Part shown: positions 33,209 to 45,076 of the stretch, in pieces
Numbering within the stretch: the first letter of the stretch is position 1
Layout of the letters: each line of letters begins with the position of its first letter
Source: Flaveria trinervia
Lineage: Eukaryota > Streptophyta > Magnoliopsida > Asterales > Asteraceae
NCBI GenBank assembly: GCA_025506515.1
Contig: CM046443.1
Location: 93,461,849 to 93,525,848, forward strand
Direction: 5' to 3'
DNA length: 64,000 nt
The notes under the pieces: model-generated
What the model saw: only the letters and a program-made list of their open reading frames with translations
Told to the model about the DNA's origin: nothing
Databases searched by the model: none
Translations under genes and position numbers: made by a program

Positions 33209-34430
33209 CTAAAGTTGGTTCACAAGAAACGTACCAGGCATAACATCAGGGTCCGTCCTAGCTTCCTCCTGTGCCATGATGAAGGCCCTGGTGCTCGCCC
33301 TCAGTCCTTCACTCCCCGTCTTCATCGCCCCGGAACCCTCATCCCTCGCATTCTTACAATCCTTACTTATGTGACCCTCTTCACCACAGTTAAAGCACCG
33401 GACCGTACGACAGTCTCTTGCCATGTGCCCCGCCTTCCCACATTTAAAGCACAAGTTCAACCCAAACCTACATTCCCTACTATGCTCTCTCCCACACCTA
33501 CCACACTTCTTCATACTCGCACCCGATGCGACCACACGACAGTCGTTCACCCTTGCCTTCTTGTTACTCGTCGAGGCATCACCCCGACCAAACCTCTTTC
33601 CATTCTAGTTTCGATCACCTCCAAACTTCCTGCTACCTTCAGCCACCACCACTACAGCCCTCTCATCATATAACCTCCCTGCCAAATCCATCGTCGACCT
33701 AAACGTGCTCGGTTGGGCAATGATCATAGGCCTGCGAATGTCCGTTGGCAAACCCTGAATGTACCTCTTAATCTTCCGTGACAGAAGTGTCACCTGATCC
33801 GGCACTAAACATGCCATCTCATTGAATTTGGTGGTGTATTGTTGGTGTGTCATGGTTCCCGCCTCCAGTTGTAGGAACTCTCTCTCAACTTTATCCATTT
33901 CTTTATGAGGGCAGAACTCCTCGATCACCAACTTTTTCAATTCATACCATCTCATCCTCCTAATGGCCCTGCTACCGTCGGCTTGGACTATATTGTCCCA
34001 CCAGCACAGAGTCGAGTCCACAAAAGAATGGGCAGCAAACTTTACTTTCTAGTCCTCCCGGCACTCGCTGATATTTAGAATGGCTTCCATCTCTCTCAGC
34101 CACCGGTGAGCAGCAACAGCAGTGGCATTGCCATCAAAAGTAGGGGGCTTGCATCGTTGAAATGCCCCGTAACTACAGCCTCGTGCCACCTCCTGCACAG
34201 GCTCTTCTTTTTCCTCTTCATCATCAGATGGAACCATTTCAGGCTCCGGTTGTTCCCGTCAACGAAGCCCTCAGGTTTGCACTCTCATAACCACCCTCTT
34301 GATGAGGGGTCTCAGGTTCTTCATGAACCACCTTTTCCATTTTGGGTCTTCCTCTCTTGGGTTGCGGCTCAGCACCAAGCCCATCACGACCACCTCCACG
34401 AGAGGCTTTCGAAGATCTACCACCGGCCAT
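33209..34430 (-). pseudogene. G1 gag, broken
   Basis: ATG at 34430 (MAGGRSSKASRGGG). The core runs 34237-33605 with FDGNATAVAAHRWLREME, RYELKKLVIEEFCP-like text and FNEMACLVPD, a Ty3 Retrotrans_gag domain. Zinc region 33510-33330: a partial CGRCGREHSREC, then CFKCGKAGHMARDC and CFNCGEEGHISKDC, both complete CCHC knuckles. Frame breaks lie near 34238, 34040 and 33600. Confidence 0.88.
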
Positions 34431-34780
34431 TCACACGCACACTGAAAGATTCAAACACCAACACGGTCATTCAAGGGATCAGCTCAGTTATGTCAAGTAG
34501 AGTAAGTCCCTAATTACAGTGGTCAGTTGTGATTAGCCACTTACTTTACTCTTCATACCCCAAGCATTACCTGTCTTGACTACATAAGTATTTAAATCTA
34601 CAAACAACACACAAACCACATAACATGCACACTTAATACCGGTTAACATTACGAAAATACCTGATGGCACGCAGCTACTCAGATTGGCATCCCTTCCCTT
34701 TCCGTCTCATTCTCAGTTTAAGTTAAGGTTTATTTTGAAAATTTATCCATTTCACTTAAACTTTGGCTCTGATACCAACT
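34431..34780 (-). other. G1 gag leader with primer binding site
   Basis: Non-coding leader. The minus strand reads TGGTATCAGAGCC at 34777-34765, three bases from the LTR, complementary to initiator tRNA-Met. The uninterrupted text AGTAAGTCCCTAATTACAG (about 34503) is the site where C4 entered the sister element G2. Confidence 0.88.
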
Positions 34781-36791
34781 TGTAAGGCCCCATTCCCGGA
34801 ACGCTTACAACTGGTCGATCATCGCACATAAAACTTACATTTTCGTTTATCCAACGTAAACCTTGCAGCGGAAACATTCAAAAATGACATTTCATTTCAT
34901 TATAAAACCTTTTGCCAAATAATACATCGTTAACCAGTTACAAAATACATTATTTCATTACATCACAAAAGCATTATATAAATGGATGCCATCCCAAAAG
35001 AGCTGAGTAGCCACCTCGTGCCATCCTCAGCAACATTACCTGCCAACTGGAAACACATAAAAGTCAGCGTTGCTGAGTGAGTTCTAGTTTTATAATAAAA
35101 CATATTTTATCTTTTGTTAAAAACTGTGCTTTACTTTCATGCGATCATACATCATACGTACACATAGATAATATCATTATTATCTTCATTATTCATTCGT
35201 TCGTCATTACATCTTTTCCTTTCGTCAAAACCATGAACTTTACCCTTCATGCTTATGGTACTGGGCCTAAGCCTATCATAGACCTTCATTCACGGTGCAC
35301 AACACCTCTAGCCACAATACCTAAGATAAAGTTTAGGTATACCATTGTCATGTGTTATGCCCTTCATGCTCATGGTACTGGACCTAAGCCTATCATAGAC
35401 CTTCATTCACGGTGCCCAACACCTCTAGCCATAGTACCTAAGGCAAGCAACAATGGTTCCATACAAATGGTTAATCACAAAGAAAAACCCCAATGTGCAT
35501 CCTCTCGGGATAGCGAACCCGCACACCATTGGGCTAACACCTTTTAATTGCATGTCCCGACATACAAGGCTTGCAAAACCTTCTTTACTTTCATCATTCA
35601 TTAATGCATGCATTCTTCCTTCATGTTCCTCTTTTCTTTATCTTTCACTTTAAGTTATGTAATACTTTTGTTTCATTCATTAACATAACACGTAAAGCCA
35701 CAGGAAAGATAAACATGCATCATAATAATGAACATCAACATACACAATCATCACATCATACAGGGCAACGCCATACTAACGTATATCATGCATAAACATG
35801 CAACATCGTCATCATGCCCAACAAAACCGCTAAGGCCTCAATAGTCGTCTTACATGTTCTTACGGGAACTTCCACGTCAAAGCTTATATCTGCACTTTCC
35901 CTCGAAAGTCAGTGATTAAAATATTTTTTTCCTCAGGTACAACAGCCCTATTTGGGCGTATGGACACTCTTCAGTCGCATGGCCTCCAGGCGACTGAACA
36001 TCATGCGAATGGACAAATGCGGATGAACATTTATGCGAATGAACAACCAATCGTGCGAATGGACTCAATGCGGATGAGTCCCATGCGAATGGACCTAATG
36101 CGGATGGAACTAGTATGGATGAAAATTTATGTGAATGGGCTCTCAGTCATGCGAATGAACTCTCAATCGTGCGAATGAACCTCAATCGCACCTCATTCGG
36201 CCGTATGGCCTCCATTCGGTCGCCTAGCCCTAGTTGATGCCGAATGCAGTTCATCTCGAACCCAATCTGCCATTTTCGACCTCCAAGCTCATCCAAACTC
36301 ATTCTAAGCCCAAATCAACCATTCTAAACCTTAGGAATGCATACCACAACACCATTCAAGCACACACAAGTCCAAACACAAGACCCAAATGAATCATACA
36401 CATACCCACACATACATAAACGGGTCAAACACACACACACACACTTTAAAAACCGGATTTTCAGATGTTTCCAGCCCCAAAATCATTCAAAACGTCTAAA
36501 AGAGGGGTCCTAGAACTCACACAAATGACCACAACAAGAAGAGCTTCGATTAGACCCGCTACATGACAATTTTGCTCTCTTGAATCAACTCAAACCAACT
36601 TTTCTCCCATTTTCTTTTTCTTTCTTTCTTTGCTGAGATTTTGGAGATGTGGGGAGGATGTGGGCTGCACTCCCCTCTTATGCTCCTTCTCTTCCGAATT
36701 TTCTCGCGTTTGCCCAAGTTTGGTCCCTCGACTTTGGACTTTATATATTTTCTTCTTTCGTCGGCTTCAGAGAAAATATCCGGGTGTTACA
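34781..36791 (-). repeat. G1 5' LTR
   Basis: 2011 bp, TG...CA on the minus strand. It contains a tandem pair of about 120 bp units (35246-35325 and 35361-35445, CCTAAGCCTATCATAGACC in both) and an array of GCGAATGGAC, GCGGATGAAC and CAGTCGCATGG words at 35960-36215. The words resemble the C2 motif. Confidence 0.9.
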
Positions 36792-37500
36792 ACCTAGGTT
36801 TTGTTTAGAACTACAACAATAATAATATAATAATAATAATGATACTAATACTAAAACTAATAATAATAATAATATAATAATAATAATAATATAAAGCGGC
36901 TGGAGCAGTATGGAGCCGAGGAGCAAGGCGGTAGATAAGATAGAAGAAGGGGTTCATAATAATATAATAATAATAATAATAATATACTAATAATATTATT
37001 ATTGATACTAATAATAGTAATAATAATAATTTTAATATAATAATAATAATAATAATAATAATTAGTATTATTATTATTATTATTAATTTGGTTATTAGTT
37101 TGTGTCGTTAGAATGATAATATAAAAATTATATGATTAGGTTATTAGTTGATATTGTTAGAATGATAATGTAAGTTGTTTGATTTGGTTATTAGCTTGTC
37201 TTGTTAGAATGATAATATAAAAGTTGTTTGATTTGATTATTAGTTTGTGTTTTTATAATGATAATACAAGTTTTTTTATTTCGTTATTGGTTTGTGGATT
37301 TTAGTTATTATCTAGATGATAATATAAGTTTGATTTGTTTATTTAGTTGTTGATTTAGTTATTGGTTACTAGGTTTAAGAATTAAAATGTGTATTAGAAA
37401 ATGTTTAGGATTTGAATTATATTTTAGAACATGAATTTAACATGTTTTAGGATTTAAATTGTATGTTTTAGAAAATGTTTAAGATGCATTAACTGTTTTT
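36792..37500. repeat. AT-rich trinucleotide microsatellites and short tandem repeats
   Basis: Dense (AAT)n/(TAA)n runs at 36815-36895 and 36955-37090, then imperfect repeats with the core GTTAGAATGATAATATAA (37105-37270). It may be the 5' or intronic part of the CACTA transposon. No coding sequence seen. Confidence 0.7.
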
Positions 37501-37510
37501 GTTGTAGGTT

Positions 37511-38070
37511 ATGTCATCAAGTGTAGCACACGGTGGTGACGGCACGGGTAGTGACCCGCATGGCCATGCATATTCACTTCCCTCAAGTTGCCAGTCATGT
37601 GAGTTATTTTTCGCTTTAAATATATGTCTATGCATATATTTTGAATGTTACTAAATTTACTTTTATGTATTCATCTAGTATCAAGTAAAAAATGTTCAAA
37701 ATGAAGAATTTTTAATTTGTTTGATAAATGGGCTGCAAACAACAACCAAACACTATTCATTCAATTTGACACACGGATAACAATATAAAGCTGTGGGAGG
37801 AAACATCAACTATTTATTAGGGTTTTATCAACTTATGTTTCATCAGTTTTTTTCATTATCCTACTTGGGATAAAGTTCCAGATACTTTTAAAATATTATT
37901 ATTTAATATCCTTGAGGCGAGTATTTTATTCATTTATATTTTGCTTATCATATATTTTATACTTTTCTAGCTATTTCTTTTCTTCTTTTTTTTGCAGGAA
38001 TATTTTGACTAGAGGCTTACTGTGCTTTATATCACTTGTAGGGAATACAACCTGGAATTCACGTAATGAG
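37511..38070 (+). pseudogene. CACTA (En/Spm) transposase relic, 5' exons
   Basis: A probable first exon 37511-37598 (MSSSVAHGGDGTGSDPHGH) ends at a good donor (GTGAGT). A second block after TAG at 37678 holds FDKWAANNNQTLFIQFDT, followed by a weak match to plant transposase-24 style text, and a third starts after TTTGCAG at about 37998 (EYFD). Frames are interrupted. Together with the C-terminal part at 60372 this looks like one Ptta/En/Spm-type transposase gene split by G2. Family assignment is by pattern memory. Confidence 0.45.
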
Positions 38071-38085
38071 TAACATTTAGTTAAA

Positions 38086-38125
38086 CTAGTCTTAAGCCCC
38101 CTCCGTTGCAGCGGGGGTGTAAAAC
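38086..38125 (-). mobile_element. Possible Helitron 3' terminus
   Basis: The minus strand reads CCCCCGCTGCAACGGAGGGGG, a GC-rich stem, then CTTAAGACTAG and host T. A hairpin a few bases before CTAG, inserted at an A/T step, is the Helitron 3' pattern. The 5' end (TC...) was not found. Confidence 0.3.
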
Positions 38126-38141
38126 CGTATCAAGTAACACC

Positions 38142-38350
38142 AATGACCCACTAACACCAATAACCAATAACATCCAAAAAGCTCGTTGTAAAAATAAAAT
38201 AAAAGCAAACAAAAAGTAAGTATAAAAATGTTAAACTGCATAGACGGAAGGTAAAACATATAAAACAATAAGTAGGTCGATCTAAAATCAACGCATTGCG
38301 AAGGAGTCGTTAAATGGAGAAAAATGAACTTGAAAACATTGAACCCAACT
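38142..38350 (+). repeat. 205-bp direct repeat, left copy
   Basis: Begins AATGACCCACTAACACC and runs to the outer edge of the G2 3' LTR. A similar copy lies at 59735-59940, beginning exactly at the outer edge of the other LTR. Confidence 0.85.
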
Positions 38351-40378
38351 TGTAAGGCCCTGTTCCCGGGACGCCTACAGTTGGTCATTCATCGCACATA
38401 AAATATATAATTACATATAACTTTCATAAAACATCGCAGCGAAAATGGCAAAATAGACATCTCATTTCATTATAAAAGCTTTTGAAAAATAGTACATCGT
38501 AATTCAATTACAAAACCCAAGTTGCATTACATCACAAAAGCATTATAAACATGGATGCCATCTGAAAAGAGCTGAGTAGCCACCTCGTGCCATCCTCAGC
38601 AACTATTACCTGCCAACTGGAAACACATCAAAGTCAGCGTTGCTGGGTGAGTTCTAGTTTTATAAATAAAACATACTTTTCTCTTGTTAAAACCATACTT
38701 TACGTTCATACGATCATACATCATACATATATAGATAACATCATTATTATCTTCATCATCAATATGTTAACTTTCATTCTTTCATACATTCTTGCTTCTA
38801 TTCGTTCGTTCATTACTTCCAGTGACATGTACATTACCCTGAACATTGTGCACGAAGCGGGTAACTGGGCCCGAGGTCTTTCGTAGACCTCGAACATGGG
38901 GCACGGAGCTGACTCCAGTACCTAGGGCAAGTACATTCACCATTTATCTTTTCTCTTTCATTCCGGATCAATGCCATATGCTATACCCCGAACATTGTGC
39001 ACGAAGCGGGTAACTGAGCCTGAGGTCTTTCATGGACCTCGAACATTTTGCACTAAGCTGACTCTAGCACCTAGGGCAAGCGGCAAGGATCCCATTCATA
39101 CGGTCAATCACAAAGATTGGACCCCAGTGTGCATCCTTCGGGGTAGCTAACCCACACACCATTAAGCTAACACCTTCATCGGGTGTGCACCTCCATACAT
39201 TTGCTTGCAAGCCTTCTTACATTCATTCATTCATTAATGCATCCATTCATTCAACATGTTCCTCTTTCATTATCTTTCGCTTTACGTCACTTAATACTTT
39301 CGGTTCATTCATTAACATAATAAGGAACATAACATACAGTCATCACATCATACAGGGCAACATCATACATACATAACATGCATAATCATGCAACATCATC
39401 ATCATCATGCCCAACATGCTCTCTAAGGCCTCAATCATTTTCTTGCATGCTCTTGTGGGAACCTTTACGTCAAAACTTACATTTGCACTTTCCCCCGAAA
39501 GTCAGAAGTTAAACTACACTTCTCCTCGGGTGCAACAGCCTTATTCAGGCGTATGGACACCCTTCAGTCGCATGGCCTCTATGTGACTAAGCATCATGTG
39601 AATGAACCAATGCGGATGAACACTCATGCGAATGAACACCCAATCGTGCGAATGGACTAATGCAGATGGACCTCATGCGAATGGAACTAATGCGGATGAG
39701 CACTTATGCGATTCTCAGTCGCATGACTCCCCATGCGACTGGCCCCAATCATGCGAATGGACCCCAATCACTCCTCATTCGGCCGTATGGCCTCCGGTCG
39801 TCGCCTAGCCCTAGCTGATGCAGAATGCAGTTCATCCCGAACCCAATCTGCCATTTTCGACCTCCAAGCTCATCCAAACTCATTCTAAGCCCAAATCAAC
39901 CATCCTAAACCTTAGAATACATACCACAACACCATTCAAGCACACACAAGATCACAACCAAGCTCAAGCGCATCATACACACACATACACAAACATAAAC
40001 GGGTCAAACATACACGCACTCAAAAACCCGATTTTCAAATGTGTTCTAGCCCCAATCATTCAAAAACGTGTAAAAGAGGGGTCCTAGAACTCACATAAAT
40101 GACCACGACAAGAAGAGCTTCGATTTGACCCGCTTCTCAACGATTTTGGCTACTCGAACCAACCCGAACCAACACTTCTTCCTCTTTTCTTCCTTTCTCT
40201 CTTCTCCTCTCTTTTTCTTGGTTGAAATGTGAGTGTGTGGGGAGATTATGGCTGCCCTCTCCCTACACATATCACCACATTTCCACTTCTCTCATGGCGA
40301 GTTTGGTCCCTCGACTTTGGACTTTATTTCTTTTCTTTCTTCGTCGACCTCAAAATAGATAAATAACCGGGTGTTACA
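38351..40378 (-). repeat. G2 3' LTR
   Basis: 2028 bp, TGTAAGGCCC...GTGTTACA on the plus strand. It carries two tandem units (about 38831-38930 and 38983-39082) with a GAGGTCT/AGACCTC stem, and a GCGAATG/GCGGATG/CAGTCGCATG array at 39560-39770. Confidence 0.9.
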
Positions 40379-41683
40379 AGTCCACCCCCCTTAAATAGGT
40401 TTTGTCCTCGAAACCTGTTATTCCTTGAACAAGCGTTAGTAATGCTGGCTCATTTCTTCCTCGGTCTCCCACGTTGACTCGGATCCTTTCTTGTGCTTTC
40501 ACTGTACACGCACAAGAGGAACCACTTTATTTCTCAGCCTCTTCTCTTTTCGATCGATGATTGCCACTGGTTGCTCTACATAATTGAGCCGTTCGTCTAC
40601 TTCGATATCCTCCAGCGGAACAATCATATCTTCGTCTGCCACGCACTTTCTCATATGAGATACATGGAATGTCGGGTGGATTCCACTTAGCTCATCTGGT
40701 AACTCCAATCTATAGGCCACCTCTCCTACTTGAGCAATAATTCGGAAAGGGCCTATGTACCTCGGGCTCAACTTGCCCCACTTTCAGAATCAGATAATAC
40801 CCTTCCAAGGTGAGACTTTCAACATAACCCGGTCACCCACCTGGAACTCAATCTGTATGCGTCGTTTATCGGCATACGACTTTGTCTATCTTGGTTGCCT
40901 TCATGAAGGCTTTGATCTTCTCAAGCTTCTCAGTCGTAGACTCGATTACCTCGACGCTCCCCAATCCTTCTGACCAACATCACCCCAACAAACGACGGTG
41001 TTTGCATCTCCTACTATATAGCATCTCATATGGTGGCATACCAATGCTGGCATGATAGCTGTTGTTGTATGAGAATCGGCTAACGGTAGGTGGTCATCCC
41101 AACTTCCCCCAAAATCAATCACACATGCCTGAAGCATGTCTTCCAATGTCTGAATGGTCTTTTCTGACTGAACATCATTTTGGGGATGATATGTCGTGCT
41201 AATATGTAACCTCGTCCCCATGTCGTCCTGGAATTTCTTCTAGAATTTAGATGTAAACCGGGTGTCACGATCAGACATAATAGACACCGGCATACCATGA
41301 CGAGTTACAATTTCCTTGATGAACAGATAAGCCAATCTCTCAGACGAATATATATCACGGATCGGTAGGAAGTGAGCACTCTTCGTCAGGCGGTCAACAA
41401 TCACCCATATGGCATCATACCCTTTCGGGGTATGCAGTAACTTCGTAATGAAATCCATGGTGATGTGCTCCCACTTCCATTCTATATCCAAAGGGTGGAT
41501 CTTCCCATACGGCTTTTGATGCTCGGCCTTCAACTGTAAGCAAGTAAGGCCCTTACTCACATACTCCACCACATCGCGCTTCATACCCGGCCACCAATAA
41601 TATTTCTTCATGTCTTGGTACATCTTTGTGGCACCTGGATGAATGGAGTATCGAGTCTTATGAGCTTCATCTAAAATCTTCAC
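40379..41683 (-). pseudogene. G2 integrase and complete chromodomain, broken
   Basis: 41683-41240 has HKTRYSIHPGATKMYQDM, CLTCLQLKAEHQ, AIWVIVDRLTKSAHFLP and SIMSDRDTRFTSKF; 41221-40946 has TIQTLEDMLQACV. After further breaks, 40771-40499 carries YIGPFRIIAQVGEVAYRLEL and VEQPVAIIDRKEKRLR, continuing to WKHKKGSESTWETEEEM near 40470. This uninterrupted chromodomain shows what C2 split in G1. A purine tract for the LTR is at 40379-40391. Confidence 0.88.
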
Positions 41684-41722
41684 CCGTAGATCCCCAAAAC
41701 GAGGAATCCACGTTCTCCCGAA

Positions 41723-43680
41723 TCAAGTTCTAACACCAAGCGTGTTTTCACCCAATTCCGTGACCAGGCCTCTCATTCTTTCAGAGTTAAGGTGATCCTC
41801 TTTCAGTGCCTCATCTTGAAACTCTTTGACTTGCTTCATCACATCAGAGGTCATGATCAGCTGATATGCTTTCACCCAAATCAGTTCGGGCCTCTCCTTT
41901 CGGCTAAGGGCATCAGCTACCATGTTAGCCTTGCCCGGATGGTAATTGATCTCACAATCATAATCCTTGATAAGTTCCAACCACCGTCTATGCCTCATAT
42001 TCAGGTCCTTCTGCTCAAAGAAGTACTTTAAGCTCTTATAGTCAGTGAAAATGGTGCACTTCGTCCCGTAAAGATAGTGCCTCCAAATCTTTAGCGTAAA
42101 GACCACGGCTGCTAGCTCCAAGTCATAAGTAGGATAATTGACCTCATGAACCTTTAACTGTCGGGATGCATAAGCTATAACCTTCCCTCTTTGCATCAAC
42201 ATGCATCCCAACCTCAAGTAGGAAGCATCAGAATAAACCACCAGATCTTCGCTTCCATCGGGTAATGACAGAATAGGAGCATGAGTCAACCTCGCCTTCA
42301 AATCCTCGAACGCCTTCTCTTGAGCTTGACCCCATACAAACTTCACATCTTTTCAGGTCAATTTAGTTAGTGGAGAAGCGATCTTGGAAAAGTCTTGGAT
42401 GAATCTTCTGTAGTAGCCCGCCAAACCCAAGAAACTACGAATCTCGGATGGCGTCTTTGGAGACTTCCATTGCATAACCGCCTCCACCTTTGTCGGGTCC
42501 ACCATAATCCCATCAGGATTCACCACATGGCCCAAGAACTAAACCTCGCGTAACCAGAATGCGCACTTGGAGAACTTGGCGTATAACTTCTCCCTTCTCA
42601 ACGTCTCTAGAACCTCCCGAATGTGGCCGACATGCTCTGTCTCGCTCCTTGAGTAAATCATGATATCATCAATAAACACGATCACTAATTTATCCAACAT
42701 CGGCCAACACACTCAATTGATCAGATCCATAAAAGCAGCTGGCGCATTGGTCAAACCAAAAGACATAAGCAGAAACTCGTAGTGATAGTAGCGCGTGCGA
42801 AAAGCCGTTTTAGGGATATCTTGCTCCTTCACCTTCAACTGATGGTAACCAGATCGAAGATCTATCCTTGAAAACCAATTGGCACCTTGAAGCTGATCGA
42901 ACAAATCATCGATTCTCGGTAAGGGGTATCGGTTCTTTATCGTCAACTTATTTAGCTCACGGTAGTCAATACACATCCTCATACTACCGTCTTTCTTCTC
43001 CACAAACAGGACCGGAGCACCCCAAGGAGAGATACTCGGTCTAATGAACCCCTTATCAAGCAGTTTTTGCAACTGCTCCATCAACTCTTTTCTCGCCGGA
43101 GAGCCTATACGGTGCCTGGCAACAGGTTGGGCACCCAATATCAGATCAATCTGAAACTCGATCTCTCTGTTAGGTAGCACTCCTAATAAGTCTTCCGGGA
43201 ACACGTCTGGAAAGTCACACACAACCGGTACATCGACTAGTTGTGGTGTTGGCGTATCCACATCCTTTACATAGGCCAAGTAGGCACTACCGACGCCTCA
43301 TACACTTTCCCGCCACCGCCATCGAAACTACTTTCGGAATCGTCGTAACCCGATCACCATAAACCGTCACCGAACTCCCGTCAAGCGTTGATAGCTGAAT
43401 CATCTTCTTGCGACACACAATGTTCGCCTCGTCCGCCAACCTATCCATCCCAAGAACCAAATCGAAACCACCTAAGGTCATCACAAATGGTCTACAGGGA
43501 ACTTACGACCTTCTAGCTCCACATCACAGTTCTCTATCATCACAGAGATCCTGGTAGACTTACCTATGGTAGTTTTTACATCAAAGGGCGCATCAACACG
43601 TCTACTACTAACAGGCAGCTTAGCACAGAAAGCAGCAGAAATAAAACTTTACTCGCACCCGAATCAAATAACACAGAAGC
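41723..43680 (-). pseudogene. G2 protease, RT, RNase H, broken
   Basis: RT part 43279-42713: MRMCIDYRELNKLTIKNR, RIDLRSGYHQLKV, SFGLTNAPAAFMDL, then a break; the FIDD region follows around 42675. RNase H 42346-41723: VVYSDASYLRLG, IFTDYKSLKYFFEQKDLN and VADALSRKERPE. The protease region near 43650-43484 reads VLFDSGAS and VLGMDRLADEANIVC in different frames. Confidence 0.87.
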
Positions 43681-44997
43681 TAAAGTTTGGTTCACCAAAA
43701 ACGTACCGGACACGACATCAGAGTCCGTCCTAGCTTCCTCCTGTATCATATTGAATGCCCTAGCGCTCACCCTCGATCCTTCACTCCCCGTCTTCTTCGC
43801 CCCGGAACCCTCAACCCTTGGCTTTTTACAATCTTTACCCATATGACCACTTTCTCCACAGTTGAAACACCTCACACCTTTGCAATCTCTAGCCATATGA
43901 CCAGGCTTCCCACATTTGAAACAAACATTCAACCCCCATCTACACTCGCCACCGTGCTCCTTCCTACACTTGCCACACTTTTCGACCCCGCACTTGATGT
44001 GACCACACGGCGGTCATCCACTCGTGCTTTCTTATTACTCGTCGAGGCATCACCCAACCCAAACTCTTCCCCTTCCAGTTTCGATCACCACCGCTCTTCT
44101 TCCACCTTCAGTCACCACCACCGTTCTCTCATCATACAGTCTCCCTGCCAAATCCACCGCCGACCTAAACGTGCTCGGCGGGAGCGATCATGTGCCTGCG
44201 ATATCCGCTGGCAAAACCCTGAATATACCTCTTGATTTTCAAGACAGATGGTCACCTGATCGGGCACCAGACGTGCCATCTCGTTGAATTTGGGGGTAAC
44301 TATTGGTGCGTCATCGTTCCGCCTCCAGCTGCAGAACTCTTCTCAACCTTATCCATTTCTCTGAGGACAGAACTCCTCAATCACCAACTTTTTCAGTTCG
44401 GACCATCTCATTCTTCCAATGGCCCTGCTGCCCTCAGCTTGGACAATATTGTCCCACCAACATAGAGCTGAGTCCACAAAAGAGTGGGTAATGAACTTCA
44501 CCTTTTGGTCCTCTCGGCACTCGCAATATCAGTCAACCTCCATTCACCACCCAACGGGTTGAGATGTCAGCAGCAGTGCCGTTACCATCAAAAGTTAGGG
44601 GGCTGCATCTCATAAAGTTCCCCATAGTTACAGCCTCGTGCCGCTCCGACGCAGGCTCTTCTTCTCCTCTCTTCTCGTCGTCAGGACAAAAAAACCATCT
44701 CAGTCTCAAGCTGTCTCCTTTCGCCATAGGTCTACTTCCTTTCCTTCCTTCTCCTTCCGTACGCCTTGATAACTTCAGTCATAAGACGTAAGAATCGCTG
44801 AATGACTTGATGGTGAACTTCTTCAACAACCGCCTCCTTCACTGAGGATCTCAAATTGGCGTTATTGTCGACATCCATCGGTTGAGGGGTCTCTGGTCTG
44901 CAGGAACCACCTTTTCAACCTAGGTCTTCCCTATTGGGTCGCGTTTTAGTACGTGACCTCCAAACCCGGTGAAGCTTTAAAGGTCTACCACGGCCAT
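43681..44997 (-). pseudogene. G2 gag, heavily broken
   Basis: Start ATG at 44997 corresponds to the G1 gag start. Zinc knuckles CFKCGKPGHMARDC and CFNCGESGHMGKDC are at 43930-43830. The core at 44727-44000 is recognisable against G1 (FMRCSPLTFDGNG) but carries many one-base indels, more than any other coding region here. Confidence 0.8.
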
Positions 44998-45071
44998 CAC
45001 ACGCAAATGAAAGATTCAAACACCAACACGGTCATTCAATGGGAACCAGCTAGTTATGTCAAGTCATAGTA

Positions 45072-45076
45072 AGTCC
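45072..45076. repeat. C4 target-site duplication, imperfect
   Basis: Left flank ...AGTAAGTCC and right flank GCCCTAATTAC (57403). The empty site in G1 reads AGTAAGTCCCTAATTAC, so GTCCC is the likely duplicated word, with one base lost or changed on each side. Confidence 0.6.

Larger units (their letters stand above)
7455..36791 (-). mobile_element. G1: Ty3 chromovirus split by C2
   Basis: Minus-strand gag-PR-RT-RH-IN with a C-terminal chromodomain, so a Ty3 chromovirus, most like the Tekay/Del group (VPLEDIEVDE then WKHRKGSES). The 5' LTR is complete (34781-36791) with a Met-initiator tRNA binding site beside it. The 3' LTR is truncated (7455-8093). C2 (8265-30063, with C3 inside) interrupts the chromodomain. 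The target duplication of G1 cannot be tested because its left end is lost. It resembles G2, which shares the same LTR and polyprotein but is more broken. Confidence 0.88.

Noticed and set aside
38142..38350. 205-bp repeat as a target-site duplication
   Set aside because: Ty3 integrases duplicate about 5 bp; a 205-bp staggered cut has no precedent I know.
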